Assembly: GCA_012800315.1 (NCBI GenBank)
Contig: JAAZJO010000016.1
Span: 1 to 39,246, forward strand
Direction of reading: 5' to 3'
Length of the DNA stretch: 39,246 nucleotides
Source: Candidatus Falkowiibacteriota bacterium
GTDB taxonomy: Bacteria; Patescibacteriota; Patescibacteriia; Patescibacteriales; UBA12465
Shown here: piece by piece, positions 26,994 to 36,552 of the stretch
Numbering within the stretch: the first letter of the stretch is position 1
Layout of the letters: every line of letters begins with the position of its first letter
Notes under the pieces: generated by a model
Database searches by the model: none
What the model was told of the DNA's origin: nothing
Seen by the model: only the letters and a program-made list of their open reading frames with translations
Made by a program: the position numbers and the translations under genes

Positions 26994-27743
26994 ATGGACG
27001 AAACTAGATATACACAGGCAATAATTTTGAATCGCTCTGATTATCGGGAGAGCGATTCTTTAATTATTTGTTATACACGTCATTTTGGTAAATTAAGCCT
27101 AGTTGCTCGGGGAACAAAAAAAATAAAATCAAAATTAGCTGGACACCTGGAGCCGATTAGTTTAGTGAATGTTTTAGTGGTTAAGGGCAGGGGCTTTGAT
27201 TATGTTGGTAGCGCTTTAGGTGTTGATGCTTATTTGGGCATTAAAGATAATTTAAATAAAATTTATTATGCTGGGCGAGCGCTTAGTTGCTTTAATCGTT
27301 TGGTAAAAGAAGGGCAACCCGATGAACGTTTATTTTTATTACTGACTTCTTGGTTAGAGCTTTTGAATAACTATTCGTCTATAGAGTTTACCCAAGAAAA
27401 TGGTGAATTATTTTTCATTTTTTTTGTTTTAAAATTAATGACCGAACTTGGCTATAAACCAGAAATGTATCAGTGCCTTAATTGTCAGGAAAAAATTAAA
27501 CCAGGAAAAAATTATTTTAATTTAAAAAATGGAGGAATTATTTGTGATTGTTGTTTAGAAAAAGAACGTCAGCGAAAAGCAATTTCTAGTAACGAACTAT
27601 TGACAATATCAGATAATTGTATCAAATTACTGCGTTTTATTATTGATAATCGCTTTAATGTCGCTAAAAAATTGAAGTTAGAGAAGAAAATTATTAAAGA
27701 AGCTTCAGTTTTAACAACTAATTTTTTAAATTTTCGCTTGTAA
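26994..27743 (+). CDS. recO: DNA repair protein RecO
   Basis: TQAIILNRSDYRESDSLIICYTRHFGKLSLVARGTKKIKSKLAGHLEPISLVNVLVVKGRG; CLNC...CDCC zinc pairs. Confidence 0.93.
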   Translation: MDETRYTQAIILNRSDYRESDSLIICYTRHFGKLSLVARGTKKIKSKLAGHLEPISLVNVLVVKGRGFDYVGSALGVDAYLGIKDNLNKIYYAGRALSCFNRLVKEGQPDERLFLLLTSWLELLNNYSSIEFTQENGELFFIFFVLKLMTELGYKPEMYQCLNCQEKIKPGKNYFNLKNGGIICDCCLEKERQRKAISSNELLTISDNCIKLLRFIIDNRFNVAKKLKLEKKIIKEASVLTTNFLNFRL

Positions 27744-27764
27744 TTAATCACTAAAATAAGCCAG

Positions 27765-27795
27765 AAAAACGGCCAAAAAAGAAGGCTGTTTTTTC
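27765..27795 (+). terminator. Intrinsic terminator after recO
   Basis: AAAAACGGCC-loop-GGCTGTTTTTTCT. Confidence 0.75.
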
Positions 27796-27890
27796 TTGCT
27801 AAAATGCTTAAAATAAGTTAAGATTTAGATAGTAAAATAAGCTTTTAAATAATCCGGGTTTTATTTAAACGCGGAGTTAATTTCGTATTT

Positions 27891-29207
27891 ATGTCTAGAA
27901 TAAGTATTGCAGAGGCTAAAAAACAGCAACAAGGCGAGGTGACCGTGGCTGGTTTTGTGCGGAGTTTACGTTCTCATAAAGGTTTGGTGTTTATTGATTT
28001 ATGTGATATTTCTGGTTTAATGCAGGTAGTTTTTGTCTCTAATCAAGAAGGGGATAATAGCAATTTTGAATTAGCAGAAAAATTAAATATAGAAAGTGTG
28101 ATTGAGGTTAGTGGCACACTACAAGCAAAGCCATTAAAAAAGAATGAAGTTGAGCCTATTCAGGATTATGAATTAGCGGCTACTAGTATTAAATTAATTT
28201 CTTTGGCGGCCGAAGAATTACCTATTCCTGTTTCTGATAAAGTTGATAATGAAGCTAGTATTGATAGTCGTTTTGATTGGCGCTCATTAGATTTGCGTCG
28301 TCAAGAAAATCAATTAATTTTTAAAGTTTGGACAAAGCTAGAAGCAGGAGTTCGTGAGTATTTTTATAAAAATAATTTTATTCAAATCAATACTCCTTGT
28401 TTAATGAGTACGGCTAGTGAAACTGGTTCTGAGGTTTTTGCTGTAAAATATTTTGATCGCCAAGCATATTTATCGCAGTCTCCCCAATTTTATAAACAGA
28501 TGGCCATGGCAGCAGGTTTTGAAAAGGTTTTTTGCATGGGACCAGTATTTCGGGCTGAAGCTTCCTACACTACTCGTCATGTAACCGAGTTTACTGGTTG
28601 GGATTTTGAAGTTTCCTATATAAAATCACATGCTGATTTAATGGACATAGAAGAGAATCTTTTGATCTCTGGCTTTAAAAAAGTTAAAGAAGATTTAGGA
28701 CTAGAGATTGAAATTCCGACTCAGCCTTTTCCACGAATTACTTTAGCGGAAGCAAAAAAGAAGTTAGCGGCTAAAGGAATTAAGAGTGAAAAAGATTGGG
28801 ATTTTTCTACTGAAGAAGAAAAAGAGTTAGGTGTGATTATTAAAGAGGAATATAATCATGATTTTGTTTTTGTGACTGATTATCCGATAGCTGCTCGCCC
28901 CTTTTATCACATGAGACATGAAGACGATCATAATTTAACTAAGAGTTTTGATTTAATTTATCGTGGTTTAGAAATTACTACAGGTTCTCAGCGTGAGCAT
29001 CGGGTTGATGTTTTAGAAAAACAAGCAATTGAAAAAGGTATGAACCTTGAAGAATTAAAAGATTATATTAATTTTTTCCGTTATGGTTGTCCAAACCACG
29101 GTGGTATTGGTATGGGTCCAGGCAGAATTGTAATGAAGTTATTAGGTTTAAAGAGTGTTAAAGAAGCTTGTTTCTTGCCCCGAGATGTTAATCGTTTGAA
29201 TCCATAA
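27891..29207 (+). CDS. aspS: Aspartyl-tRNA synthetase, archaeal/eukaryotic-like short type
   Basis: Class IIb: VAGFVRSLRSHKGLVFIDLCDISGLMQVVF, LSQSPQFYKQMAMAAGFEKVFCMGPVFRAEASYTTRHVTEFTGWDFE, GIGMGPGRIVMKLLGL. 438 aa with no room for the bacterial GAD insertion. Confidence 0.9.
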   Translation: MSRISIAEAKKQQQGEVTVAGFVRSLRSHKGLVFIDLCDISGLMQVVFVSNQEGDNSNFELAEKLNIESVIEVSGTLQAKPLKKNEVEPIQDYELAATSIKLISLAAEELPIPVSDKVDNEASIDSRFDWRSLDLRRQENQLIFKVWTKLEAGVREYFYKNNFIQINTPCLMSTASETGSEVFAVKYFDRQAYLSQSPQFYKQMAMAAGFEKVFCMGPVFRAEASYTTRHVTEFTGWDFEVSYIKSHADLMDIEENLLISGFKKVKEDLGLEIEIPTQPFPRITLAEAKKKLAAKGIKSEKDWDFSTEEEKELGVIIKEEYNHDFVFVTDYPIAARPFYHMRHEDDHNLTKSFDLIYRGLEITTGSQREHRVDVLEKQAIEKGMNLEELKDYINFFRYGCPNHGGIGMGPGRIVMKLLGLKSVKEACFLPRDVNRLNP

Positions 29208-29228
29208 ATAATTTAGCTGTTTAAATAT

Positions 29229-30620
29229 ATGTCTTATACCTTAATTAAATCTTTATATCGTCAAACAGAAAAATATCTGCACCAGCCTATTACAGTTGCT
29301 GGTTGGGTGAGGACAGCTCGTTCTGCTAAAGAATTTGCTTTTATTGAATTAAATGATGGTTCATTTTTTAAGAATCTACAAATAGTTTTTGCGGCCGACT
29401 TAGCTAATTTTTCTGAGGTGGAAAAAATTAGCATTGGCTCATCTCTAGAAGTTGAGGGGGAGCTGGTTGAATCACCAGCCGCCGGACAAGCTTTTGAATT
29501 AAAGGCGAAAAAAATTAGCATCATTAATCGCGCAGCCGATGACTATCCTTTGCAAAAGAAAAAACATAGTTTTGAATTTTTACGCACAATTGCTCATTTG
29601 CGTGGACGGAGCAATACTTTTTCAGCAGTTTTCCGTTTACGTTCAGTTTTGAATTATGCTATTCATAAATTTTTTCAGGAGGAAGGTTTTAGTTATATTC
29701 ATACCCCAATAATTTCCACTAGTGATTGTGAGGGCGCCGGTGAAATGTTTCAAGTCACAACTTTTGATTTAAATAAAGTACCACGAGATGAAAAGGGGGA
29801 GGTTGATTATAAGAAGGATTTTTTTGGCAAGAAAGTTGGCTTAACGGTTAGTGGACAATTAAATGCTGAAGCCTTGGTGATGGGCTTAAATAAAGTTTAT
29901 ACCTTTGGTCCAACTTTTCGGGCCGAAGAGTCATATACCACTCGTCATGCCTCTGAGTTTTGGATGATGGAACCAGAGATGGCTTTTGCTGATTTAAATG
30001 ATGATATGGATTTACAGGAAAAGATGATTAAGTATTTAATTAATTATATTCTACAAGAAATACCAGAAGAAATGGAGTTTTTTAATAAGTTTATTGATCC
30101 AACTATTATTGAGCGTTTAACAAAATTAGCTAATTCAGAATTTCGTCGTATGACTTATACTGAAGGAATTGAGTTATTAAAAAAGTCGGGTAAGAAGTTT
30201 GAATATCCAGTAGAGTGGGGAATTGATTTACAAACTGAACACGAACGTTATTTATGTGAAGAAGTAGTTGGTGGTCCGGTATTTTTAACTGATTATCCAA
30301 AAGAAATTAAAGCTTTTTATATGCGCCTTAATGACGACGGCAAGACGGTGGCAGCGGTTGATTTATTAGTGCCAGGTATTGGTGAAATTTGTGGTGGCAG
30401 TCAAAGAGAGGAACGTCTTGAGGTCCTAAAAGCTAGAATGGCGGAAATGGGCCTAAAAGAGGCAGATTATGCTTGGTATTTAGATTTGCGTAAATATGGC
30501 TCAGTTAAGCACGCTGGTTTTGGTTTAGGTTTTGAAAGATTAGTGATGTATTTTTCTGGCATGGCTAATATTCGTGATACAATTCCGTTTCCGAGAACAC
30601 CAAAGAATGCGGAATTTTAA
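29229..30620 (+). CDS. asnS: Asparaginyl-tRNA synthetase
   Basis: [23 protein letters not shown]...[52 protein letters not shown]...[34 protein letters not shown]. Confidence 0.97.
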   Translation: MSYTLIKSLYRQTEKYLHQPITVAGWVRTARSAKEFAFIELNDGSFFKNLQIVFAADLANFSEVEKISIGSSLEVEGELVESPAAGQAFELKAKKISIINRAADDYPLQKKKHSFEFLRTIAHLRGRSNTFSAVFRLRSVLNYAIHKFFQEEGFSYIHTPIISTSDCEGAGEMFQVTTFDLNKVPRDEKGEVDYKKDFFGKKVGLTVSGQLNAEALVMGLNKVYTFGPTFRAEESYTTRHASEFWMMEPEMAFADLNDDMDLQEKMIKYLINYILQEIPEEMEFFNKFIDPTIIERLTKLANSEFRRMTYTEGIELLKKSGKKFEYPVEWGIDLQTEHERYLCEEVVGGPVFLTDYPKEIKAFYMRLNDDGKTVAAVDLLVPGIGEICGGSQREERLEVLKARMAEMGLKEADYAWYLDLRKYGSVKHAGFGLGFERLVMYFSGMANIRDTIPFPRTPKNAEF

Positions 30621-30665
30621 TTAGCTAGTGACTTAAATTTAATTTATATTAATATCAATAAAAAT

Positions 30666-31622
30666 ATGAATAATAAACACAATGCGAAATACACTTTTTA
30701 TTATCTTTTATCGCTAGCTGCTTTAATTTTCATGTCTATATCGCTTGGTATGATATTGTTTGGGATTATTAATAAGACTATACCAGATATTTTAAGATTA
30801 TATGGCTCAAGCAATGTAACTGGTCGGCAGATGAAATTTGCTCTTTCGGCCTTATTTATCTCGGCGCCTATATTTTATTATATTTCTAGTTTAATTAATC
30901 GGGGTTTGCGTAAAGGGGAGTTAGAAAAAGATTCAGCTATTCGTCGTTGGTTGACTTATTTTATTATTTTAATTTCCTCCTTAATTATTTTAGGCTCCTT
31001 TGTTGGAGTAATTAATAATTTTTTATCAGGTGAGTTAACTTCTCGTTTTTTACTTAAAACTGCTTCCGTGTTGTTTATTTCCGGTTTAGTTTTTTCATTC
31101 TATCTGTATGATGTTAAAAGAGAGAATCCGGAGCAACCAAGTAAAGTAACTAAGCTTTTTTTCTTTGGCACTTTAATATTGGTAATTGCTATTTTTGTGT
31201 CTGCTTGGTTTTTTGTTGAATCACCACGAGAGGAGCGACAACGTCGGGTAGACGAGGTGCTGCTTCGCAATATGAATAGTTTAGAAAATGCGGTAAATAG
31301 TTATTATGAAAATAATAAAAGATTGCCAAATGATATTGAAGAGCTAAAAAGTCATCGCTATTTTTATGCTCAACGGTTTGAGGAGATGGTTGATCCAGAA
31401 ACTAAAGAGCCGATTGTCTATCAAAAAGTAGGTGATCAAGAATTTGAAATGTGTGCTGCTTTTAGAACTAGTACTTTTACTCAAGAAGAATCTCCAGTGA
31501 TAGCCACTTATACTTATTATGATACTCGTGAACCTCGTGAACATGAGGCTGGCTACCAGTGTTTACCTGGCTATTTATATGCAGCTGAGCCGATTCAAGC
31601 GAAAGAGGCTGTTTTAGATTAA
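30666..31622 (+). CDS. Multi-TM membrane protein (DUF5671-like) with a soluble C-terminal segment
   Basis: About 5 hydrophobic segments, then a pseudopilin-like soluble part (RRVDEVLLRNMNSLENAVNSYYENNKRLPNDIEELK). Family assignment tentative. Confidence 0.65.
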   Translation: MNNKHNAKYTFYYLLSLAALIFMSISLGMILFGIINKTIPDILRLYGSSNVTGRQMKFALSALFISAPIFYYISSLINRGLRKGELEKDSAIRRWLTYFIILISSLIILGSFVGVINNFLSGELTSRFLLKTASVLFISGLVFSFYLYDVKRENPEQPSKVTKLFFFGTLILVIAIFVSAWFFVESPREERQRRVDEVLLRNMNSLENAVNSYYENNKRLPNDIEELKSHRYFYAQRFEEMVDPETKEPIVYQKVGDQEFEMCAAFRTSTFTQEESPVIATYTYYDTREPREHEAGYQCLPGYLYAAEPIQAKEAVLD

Positions 31623-31624
31623 TT

Positions 31625-32398
31625 ATGATAGATTTTAAGACTGAAAAATTTTCCGGACCACTTGGTTTGTTGTTGAGCATGATTGAAAGTGAAGAGATGG
31701 ATATTACTGAAATTGCTTTGGCTAAAATTGCTGATGATTATGTGGAATATATTCGTTCTTCCGCTGATATTGATCCGGATGAGATGGCTGATTTTTTAGT
31801 TATCGCCGCTAAACTTTTATTGATTAAATCAAAAGCGCTTTTACCTTATTTATATACAGCTGAAGATGAACAAGAAGTTGATGATTTAGAACGTCAGTTG
31901 AAAATGTATAAGGAATTTGTGGTGGCTAGTCAAAAAATAAAGGAAATTATTGCAGAAAAGAAATTTTTATTTTTACCACCATTACCAAAGAATCGTCGCC
32001 AGCAATTTAATTTACCAGTTTTTACTGCGCCAGCTAAAATTGATATTAATTTATTACATGAAGTTTTTTTAAATTTATTAGCTGCTTTAGAGAAATTAAA
32101 AGAAGAGAAATTACCAGAATTGCGTTTGGAGTCAAAAATTAGTATTGATGAAAAAATTTTGCAGATTAAAAAAATGATTTTAGACAAGGCACGTGTTAAT
32201 TTTTCTAAAATATTGGAGAAGGCAGAAAATAAGACGGAGATTATTGTGAGTTTTTTGGCAGTATTAGAATTAGCTAAGCAAAAAGAATTGGTGTTTGAGC
32301 AAGCTGAATTATTTGGTGAAATAAATATTGCGCGCAACGATCATTATCAAGAACATCACCAAGAGTTAACTGAGCATAATTTAAAAGAATCTGCTTAG
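31625..32398 (+). CDS. scpA: Segregation and condensation protein A
   Basis: FKTEKFSGPLGLLLSMIESEEMDITEIALAKIADDYVEYI...DEMADFLVIAAKLLLIKSKALLP. Confidence 0.95.
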   Translation: MIDFKTEKFSGPLGLLLSMIESEEMDITEIALAKIADDYVEYIRSSADIDPDEMADFLVIAAKLLLIKSKALLPYLYTAEDEQEVDDLERQLKMYKEFVVASQKIKEIIAEKKFLFLPPLPKNRRQQFNLPVFTAPAKIDINLLHEVFLNLLAALEKLKEEKLPELRLESKISIDEKILQIKKMILDKARVNFSKILEKAENKTEIIVSFLAVLELAKQKELVFEQAELFGEINIARNDHYQEHHQELTEHNLKESA

Positions 32399-32421
32399 AG
32401 TAAAATTAAAATTATTAAAAT

Positions 32422-32982
32422 ATGTCTTTACAGTCACAAATTGAATCATTATTATTTGTTGCTATTAAGCCACTATCAGTTAAAAATTTAGCTGATTTAT
32501 TAAAGGTGAAAACTAAAGCAGTGGAAGAGGCACTAGAATCTTTAAGTGCGGAATATAAAAATAAGGAGCGAGGCTTAACCTTGATTAAGAATAATAATCA
32601 ATATCAATTAACCACTGCGCCTGAGAATGCTGCTTTGGTTCAGGAGTTTTTAAAAGATGAAACGAGCGGGGAATTATCACCAGCGAGCTTAGAAGCGTTA
32701 TCGGTTATTGCTTATCGTGGCCCGATTATAAAAGCAGAATTAGAAAAAATTAGAGGAGTTAATTGTAGTTTAATTATTCGTAATCTTTTGCTTCGCGGTT
32801 TAATTGAAGAAAAATATAATAAAACTGAGGATGAAAATTATTATACGGTTACTCATGATTTTATTCGTTTCCTAGGTTTAAATGATGTTAGTGAATTGCC
32901 TGATTATGCTAAATTGCGCGCTGCTGAGGAAGCGATTGTTAAGGAGATTAATCTTGAAGAAAAAAGTATTGATGAAAATTAA
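32422..32982 (+). CDS. scpB: Segregation and condensation protein B
   Basis: SQIESLLFVAIKPLSVKNLADLLKV...LSPASLEALSVIAYRGPIIKAELEKIRGVNCSLIIRNLLLRGLI. Confidence 0.95.
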   Translation: MSLQSQIESLLFVAIKPLSVKNLADLLKVKTKAVEEALESLSAEYKNKERGLTLIKNNNQYQLTTAPENAALVQEFLKDETSGELSPASLEALSVIAYRGPIIKAELEKIRGVNCSLIIRNLLLRGLIEEKYNKTEDENYYTVTHDFIRFLGLNDVSELPDYAKLRAAEEAIVKEINLEEKSIDEN

Positions 32983-32991
32983 TTTATTAAG

Positions 32992-33864
32992 ATGATGTGG
33001 CATTTATTTTTAAAAATATTTTTAGTTTTGATATTGCTAATAACTGGAGATAATTCTGATATTTTGCTTAATGATAATTTAAAAATTATTAAGAAAAATT
33101 TAGCGGCTCCAGTTATGGAGTTGCCAGCGGAAAAAGCAGCTGTTTTAGCGGGGGATGATCGTGTTTGGTTTTTTACTAAGCGGGCTGATGAAGTGCAGCC
33201 GATTGCTAGTATTACTAAATTGATGACCGCTTTAATTTTTTTAGAAAATAATCCAGGCTGGGAAACAACTTACGTGATTGCTTATGATGATTTAATTGAG
33301 GGTGGAAAATTAAATTTATTTCGTGGGGAAGAAATAAAATTAAAGGATATTTTTAACACCAGTTTAATCGCTTCTGATAATGGTGCAACGATTGCTTTAG
33401 TACATGCGACTGGTTTAAGTGAGGAAGAGTTTGTAAAAAAAATGAATGAAAAAGCGCGGACGCTTGGCTTGATCCATACTCAGTTTAAGGATCCGATTGG
33501 CTTAAGTGATGAAAATCTTTCTACTGCGCGAGAAGTAGCCTTATTAGCTAAAGAAACTTTAAAAGTTCCAGAAATAAGAGAAGCCACTAAGAGTAAGGAT
33601 TACAAGTTTGCCACTCTTGCTGGTCGGCAAAAAAAGATTGAGTCCACCGATTATCTATTATTTGATCCGGCTGATAATCAGTTTACGGTGTTGGGTGGAA
33701 AAACAGGATATACTGATAAAGCTGGTTATTGTTATGTTGGCTGGTTTGCAGATTTAAATGGTCGCGAAATAATTTCTGTTATTTTAAATAGTGCTGGCAA
33801 GAATGATCGTTTTCGCGAAAGCAAAAGTTTAATTAAATGGGTCTTTGATAATTATACTTGGTAA
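32992..33864 (+). CDS. D-alanyl-D-alanine carboxypeptidase (serine, S11 family)
   Basis: SITKLMTAL (SxxK), ASDNGATIAL (SxN), VLGGKTGYTDKAGYC (KTG); hydrophobic N-terminus. Confidence 0.92.
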   Translation: MMWHLFLKIFLVLILLITGDNSDILLNDNLKIIKKNLAAPVMELPAEKAAVLAGDDRVWFFTKRADEVQPIASITKLMTALIFLENNPGWETTYVIAYDDLIEGGKLNLFRGEEIKLKDIFNTSLIASDNGATIALVHATGLSEEEFVKKMNEKARTLGLIHTQFKDPIGLSDENLSTAREVALLAKETLKVPEIREATKSKDYKFATLAGRQKKIESTDYLLFDPADNQFTVLGGKTGYTDKAGYCYVGWFADLNGREIISVILNSAGKNDRFRESKSLIKWVFDNYTW

Positions 33865-33901
33865 TTTAATTGGGTTTAAGAGTTCAAAGTTTAGTTATTT
33901 T

Positions 33902-34393
33902 ATGTCTGAAGTAGCGTTTGAAGTTAGTAAATTATATTTTAAATTTCGCAACAACTTTTCTCGTTGTTGGCCACGTTTTTATTATTTTTGTGACCGTAAT
34001 AAGATTTTGATAAAATGTATTTTAGCTGGAGCGGCGGTTAGTCTGATTGATTTAGTAGTCTTATTTATTTGCTATCGCTTATTTGCTTGGTCATTAATTA
34101 TTTCTACCAGTGTTGCCTTTATTTGTTATTTTTTATTCAGTTTTACTTTACAGAAATTTTGGACTTTTCGTAATTTTAATCAGCAGAAAACAGCGAATCA
34201 GTTAGTAATGTATTTTGTTAATGCTTTTATCGGTTTGAATTTGAATGGTTTTTTTATGTATCAGCTAGTTAATAAATATCATCTTTGGTATTTATTGGCA
34301 CAGATTATAGTAAATATTACAATTGGTACCTATAATTTTATCATTTATAATTTTGTCATTTTTAAAAAAGAAAAAAATGAAATTAGCCGTTAA
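33902..34393 (+). CDS. GtrA-like family membrane protein
   Basis: CILAGAAVSLIDLVVLFICYRLF...STSVAFICYFLFSFTLQKFWTFRN...NFIIYNFVIFKK; 4 TM segments. Confidence 0.85.
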   Translation: MSEVAFEVSKLYFKFRNNFSRCWPRFYYFCDRNKILIKCILAGAAVSLIDLVVLFICYRLFAWSLIISTSVAFICYFLFSFTLQKFWTFRNFNQQKTANQLVMYFVNAFIGLNLNGFFMYQLVNKYHLWYLLAQIIVNITIGTYNFIIYNFVIFKKEKNEISR

Positions 34394-34700
34394 TAAAAAA
34401 CGTTTAGGGGAAAACCCAGAAACTTGGTTACGTCGCGCCGGTTATGGGCTTATTCCAGAAAGAGAGGGCGGGCCAGTAAGTTTTACGCGTCGTTTTACGC
34501 GTGATTTTTATCCTCGTTTTCATGTTTATTTTACTGAACAGCAAAGCTCTAATGGTGAAGATTATGTTATTTTTAATCTACATTTAGATCAGAAACGTCC
34601 CGGTTATGCTGGGCAAGCGCGCCATAATGCTGAATATGACGGAGAATTAGTTGAAGGTGAGATTGAGCGCTTAAAGAGTTTATTATTACCAGATTTTTAG
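34377..34700 (+). CDS. Uncharacterised ~107-aa protein overlapping the gtrA-like gene
   Basis: MKLAVNKKRLGENPETWLRRAGYGLIPEREGGPVSFTRRFTRDFYPRFHVYFTEQ...; ATG lies inside the gtrA 3' end (17-nt overlap). Confidence 0.75.
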   Translation: MKLAVNKKRLGENPETWLRRAGYGLIPEREGGPVSFTRRFTRDFYPRFHVYFTEQQSSNGEDYVIFNLHLDQKRPGYAGQARHNAEYDGELVEGEIERLKSLLLPDF

Positions 34701-34713
34701 TTTAATAATTATT

Positions 34714-36537
34714 ATGTCGCAAGCTGAAGAAATAAAATCCAAATTAGATATTGTTGAAGTAATTCGTGAGTATGTGCCGGTCAAAGCGGTTGGCGCAAAT
34801 TTTCAGGCGCTTTGTCCTTTTCATAACGAGAAGACGCCGTCTTTTATTATTTCTCCAGATAAACAAATTTGGCATTGCTTTGGCTGTGGTCGGGGTGGTG
34901 ATGTTTTTGCTTTTGTGATGGAAAAGGAGGGCTTAGGCTTTATGGAAACTCTGCGTTTACTTGCTCCGAAGGCAGGAGTAGTTTTGCGCTATGAAAATCC
35001 AGAAAAATATTCAAAACGTAATCGGATTATTGATATTTTAGAATTAGCTGGAAAATATTATGCCCATGTTTTAACTACTTCATTTGGTCAAAAAGCGAGA
35101 GAATATTTAACCAGTCGCGGACTACAAGAAAATACTATTAAAGATTGGGGCTTGGGTTATAGCCCAGATTCTTGGGATTCTTTATATAAATTTTTACAAG
35201 CACGTCCGTTAGTTGGTAAAAAATATACTAATGAAGAAATTTTAGAGGCCGGCTTGATTATAAAAAAAGAAGGTGGTCATGGCTATTATGATCGTTTTCG
35301 GGATCGGATTATGTTTCCAATATGGAATGTTAATAATAACATTATCGCTTTTACAGCACGTATTAATCCAGCAAAAGAAAAGACTGAAAAAATGGGTAAA
35401 TATATAAATAGCCCCCAAACCTCTGTTTATGATAAAAGTCGGGTTTTATTTGCCTTAAATAAGGCTAAAACAGCTATAAAAAGCGCTGATTTAGCGATTG
35501 TGGTTGAGGGCCAAATGGATGTTATTTCCTGCCATCAGCATGGTTTTGAGAATGTTGTTGCCTCCTCAGGCACGGCTTTGACCAGTGAGCAAGTAGCTTT
35601 GATTAAGCGTTTTACTAAAAATGTAGCCTTGTGTTTTGATATGGACAGTGCCGGGCAAATGGCGGCTGATAGAGGAATAAAAGAAGTTTTGGCACAGGAA
35701 TTAAATTTAAAAGTTATTGTATTGCCAGAAGGTAAAGATCCAGATGAAATTTTGCGTAGTAATCCGGAGGAGTTTGCTCAAGCAATTAAGGAGGCAAAGC
35801 CAATGTTAGAATATTATTTTGAAAAAATTAGTGCAAATTTAGAGTTAGAAAAATTAGATAATAAAATAAAAGTGCGTGATCAAATGTTTGTGATGATTGA
35901 TTTAGTGAAGAATAAAACAGAAAGTGGTTATTGGTTAAAAAAAATTAGCGAGGAATTAGATTTTTCAGAAAGTGATCTGCGTGAAGAGTTTGTGCGCTGG
36001 CAAAGTAAACAAAAAACTTTCGGACAAGCAACTGCTCAGACAGTTGCTAAAGAAGAGCCTCTCTCTGAATATAAAACACGTGAAGATCGTTTATCAGAGT
36101 TGTTATTATCGCTAGCGATTAAGTTTCCAGATCATCTCTCCTATATTATTAGTAATTTTGAGCCGGAGTATTTAAGTAGTTCAGATAGTTTGCGATTTTA
36201 TAATAACCTAATTATCTATTATAATAAAACTAATTCTTTAGATTACACCACTTTTCGTATTTATTTAGAAGAGCAAGGGGCAGAAGATGAGAGGTTATTA
36301 GATAAATTAATTCTTTTAGGTGAAAAAGATTTTTATAATTTTGAAGTGAATGAAGCCAAGGCAGAAATTATTAAAATTATTGTTGAGTTAAAGAAGTTTG
36401 CTTTGCAGGCTAAAATTAAAAAGTTAGAAAAAAATATTGCTCAAGCAGAGAAGGAGGAACGTCAAGAAGATTTAGATAAATTAATGGTAGAGTTAAAGAG
36501 TTTAACTGATGAAATAAAAAATATTAATTTGGATTAA
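34714..36537 (+). CDS. dnaG: DNA primase
   Basis: CPFHNEKTPSFIISPDKQIWHCFGCGRGGDVFAFVM (CHC2) and Toprim AIVVEGQMDVISCHQHGFENVVASSGTALT...CFDMDSAGQMAADRGI. Confidence 0.97.
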   Translation: MSQAEEIKSKLDIVEVIREYVPVKAVGANFQALCPFHNEKTPSFIISPDKQIWHCFGCGRGGDVFAFVMEKEGLGFMETLRLLAPKAGVVLRYENPEKYSKRNRIIDILELAGKYYAHVLTTSFGQKAREYLTSRGLQENTIKDWGLGYSPDSWDSLYKFLQARPLVGKKYTNEEILEAGLIIKKEGGHGYYDRFRDRIMFPIWNVNNNIIAFTARINPAKEKTEKMGKYINSPQTSVYDKSRVLFALNKAKTAIKSADLAIVVEGQMDVISCHQHGFENVVASSGTALTSEQVALIKRFTKNVALCFDMDSAGQMAADRGIKEVLAQELNLKVIVLPEGKDPDEILRSNPEEFAQAIKEAKPMLEYYFEKISANLELEKLDNKIKVRDQMFVMIDLVKNKTESGYWLKKISEELDFSESDLREEFVRWQSKQKTFGQATAQTVAKEEPLSEYKTREDRLSELLLSLAIKFPDHLSYIISNFEPEYLSSSDSLRFYNNLIIYYNKTNSLDYTTFRIYLEEQGAEDERLLDKLILLGEKDFYNFEVNEAKAEIIKIIVELKKFALQAKIKKLEKNIAQAEKEERQEDLDKLMVELKSLTDEIKNINLD

Positions 36538-36552
36538 AACCTAATTATAAAT

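Noticed and set aside
34355-34400. A-rich slippery-looking sequence TTTAAAAAAGAAAAAAATGA at the gtrA/34377 ORF overlap, possible programmed frameshift
   Set aside because: The downstream gene is in the +1 frame, not the -1 frame expected for slippage on AAAAAAG. It has its own ATG, so simple overlap explains it.
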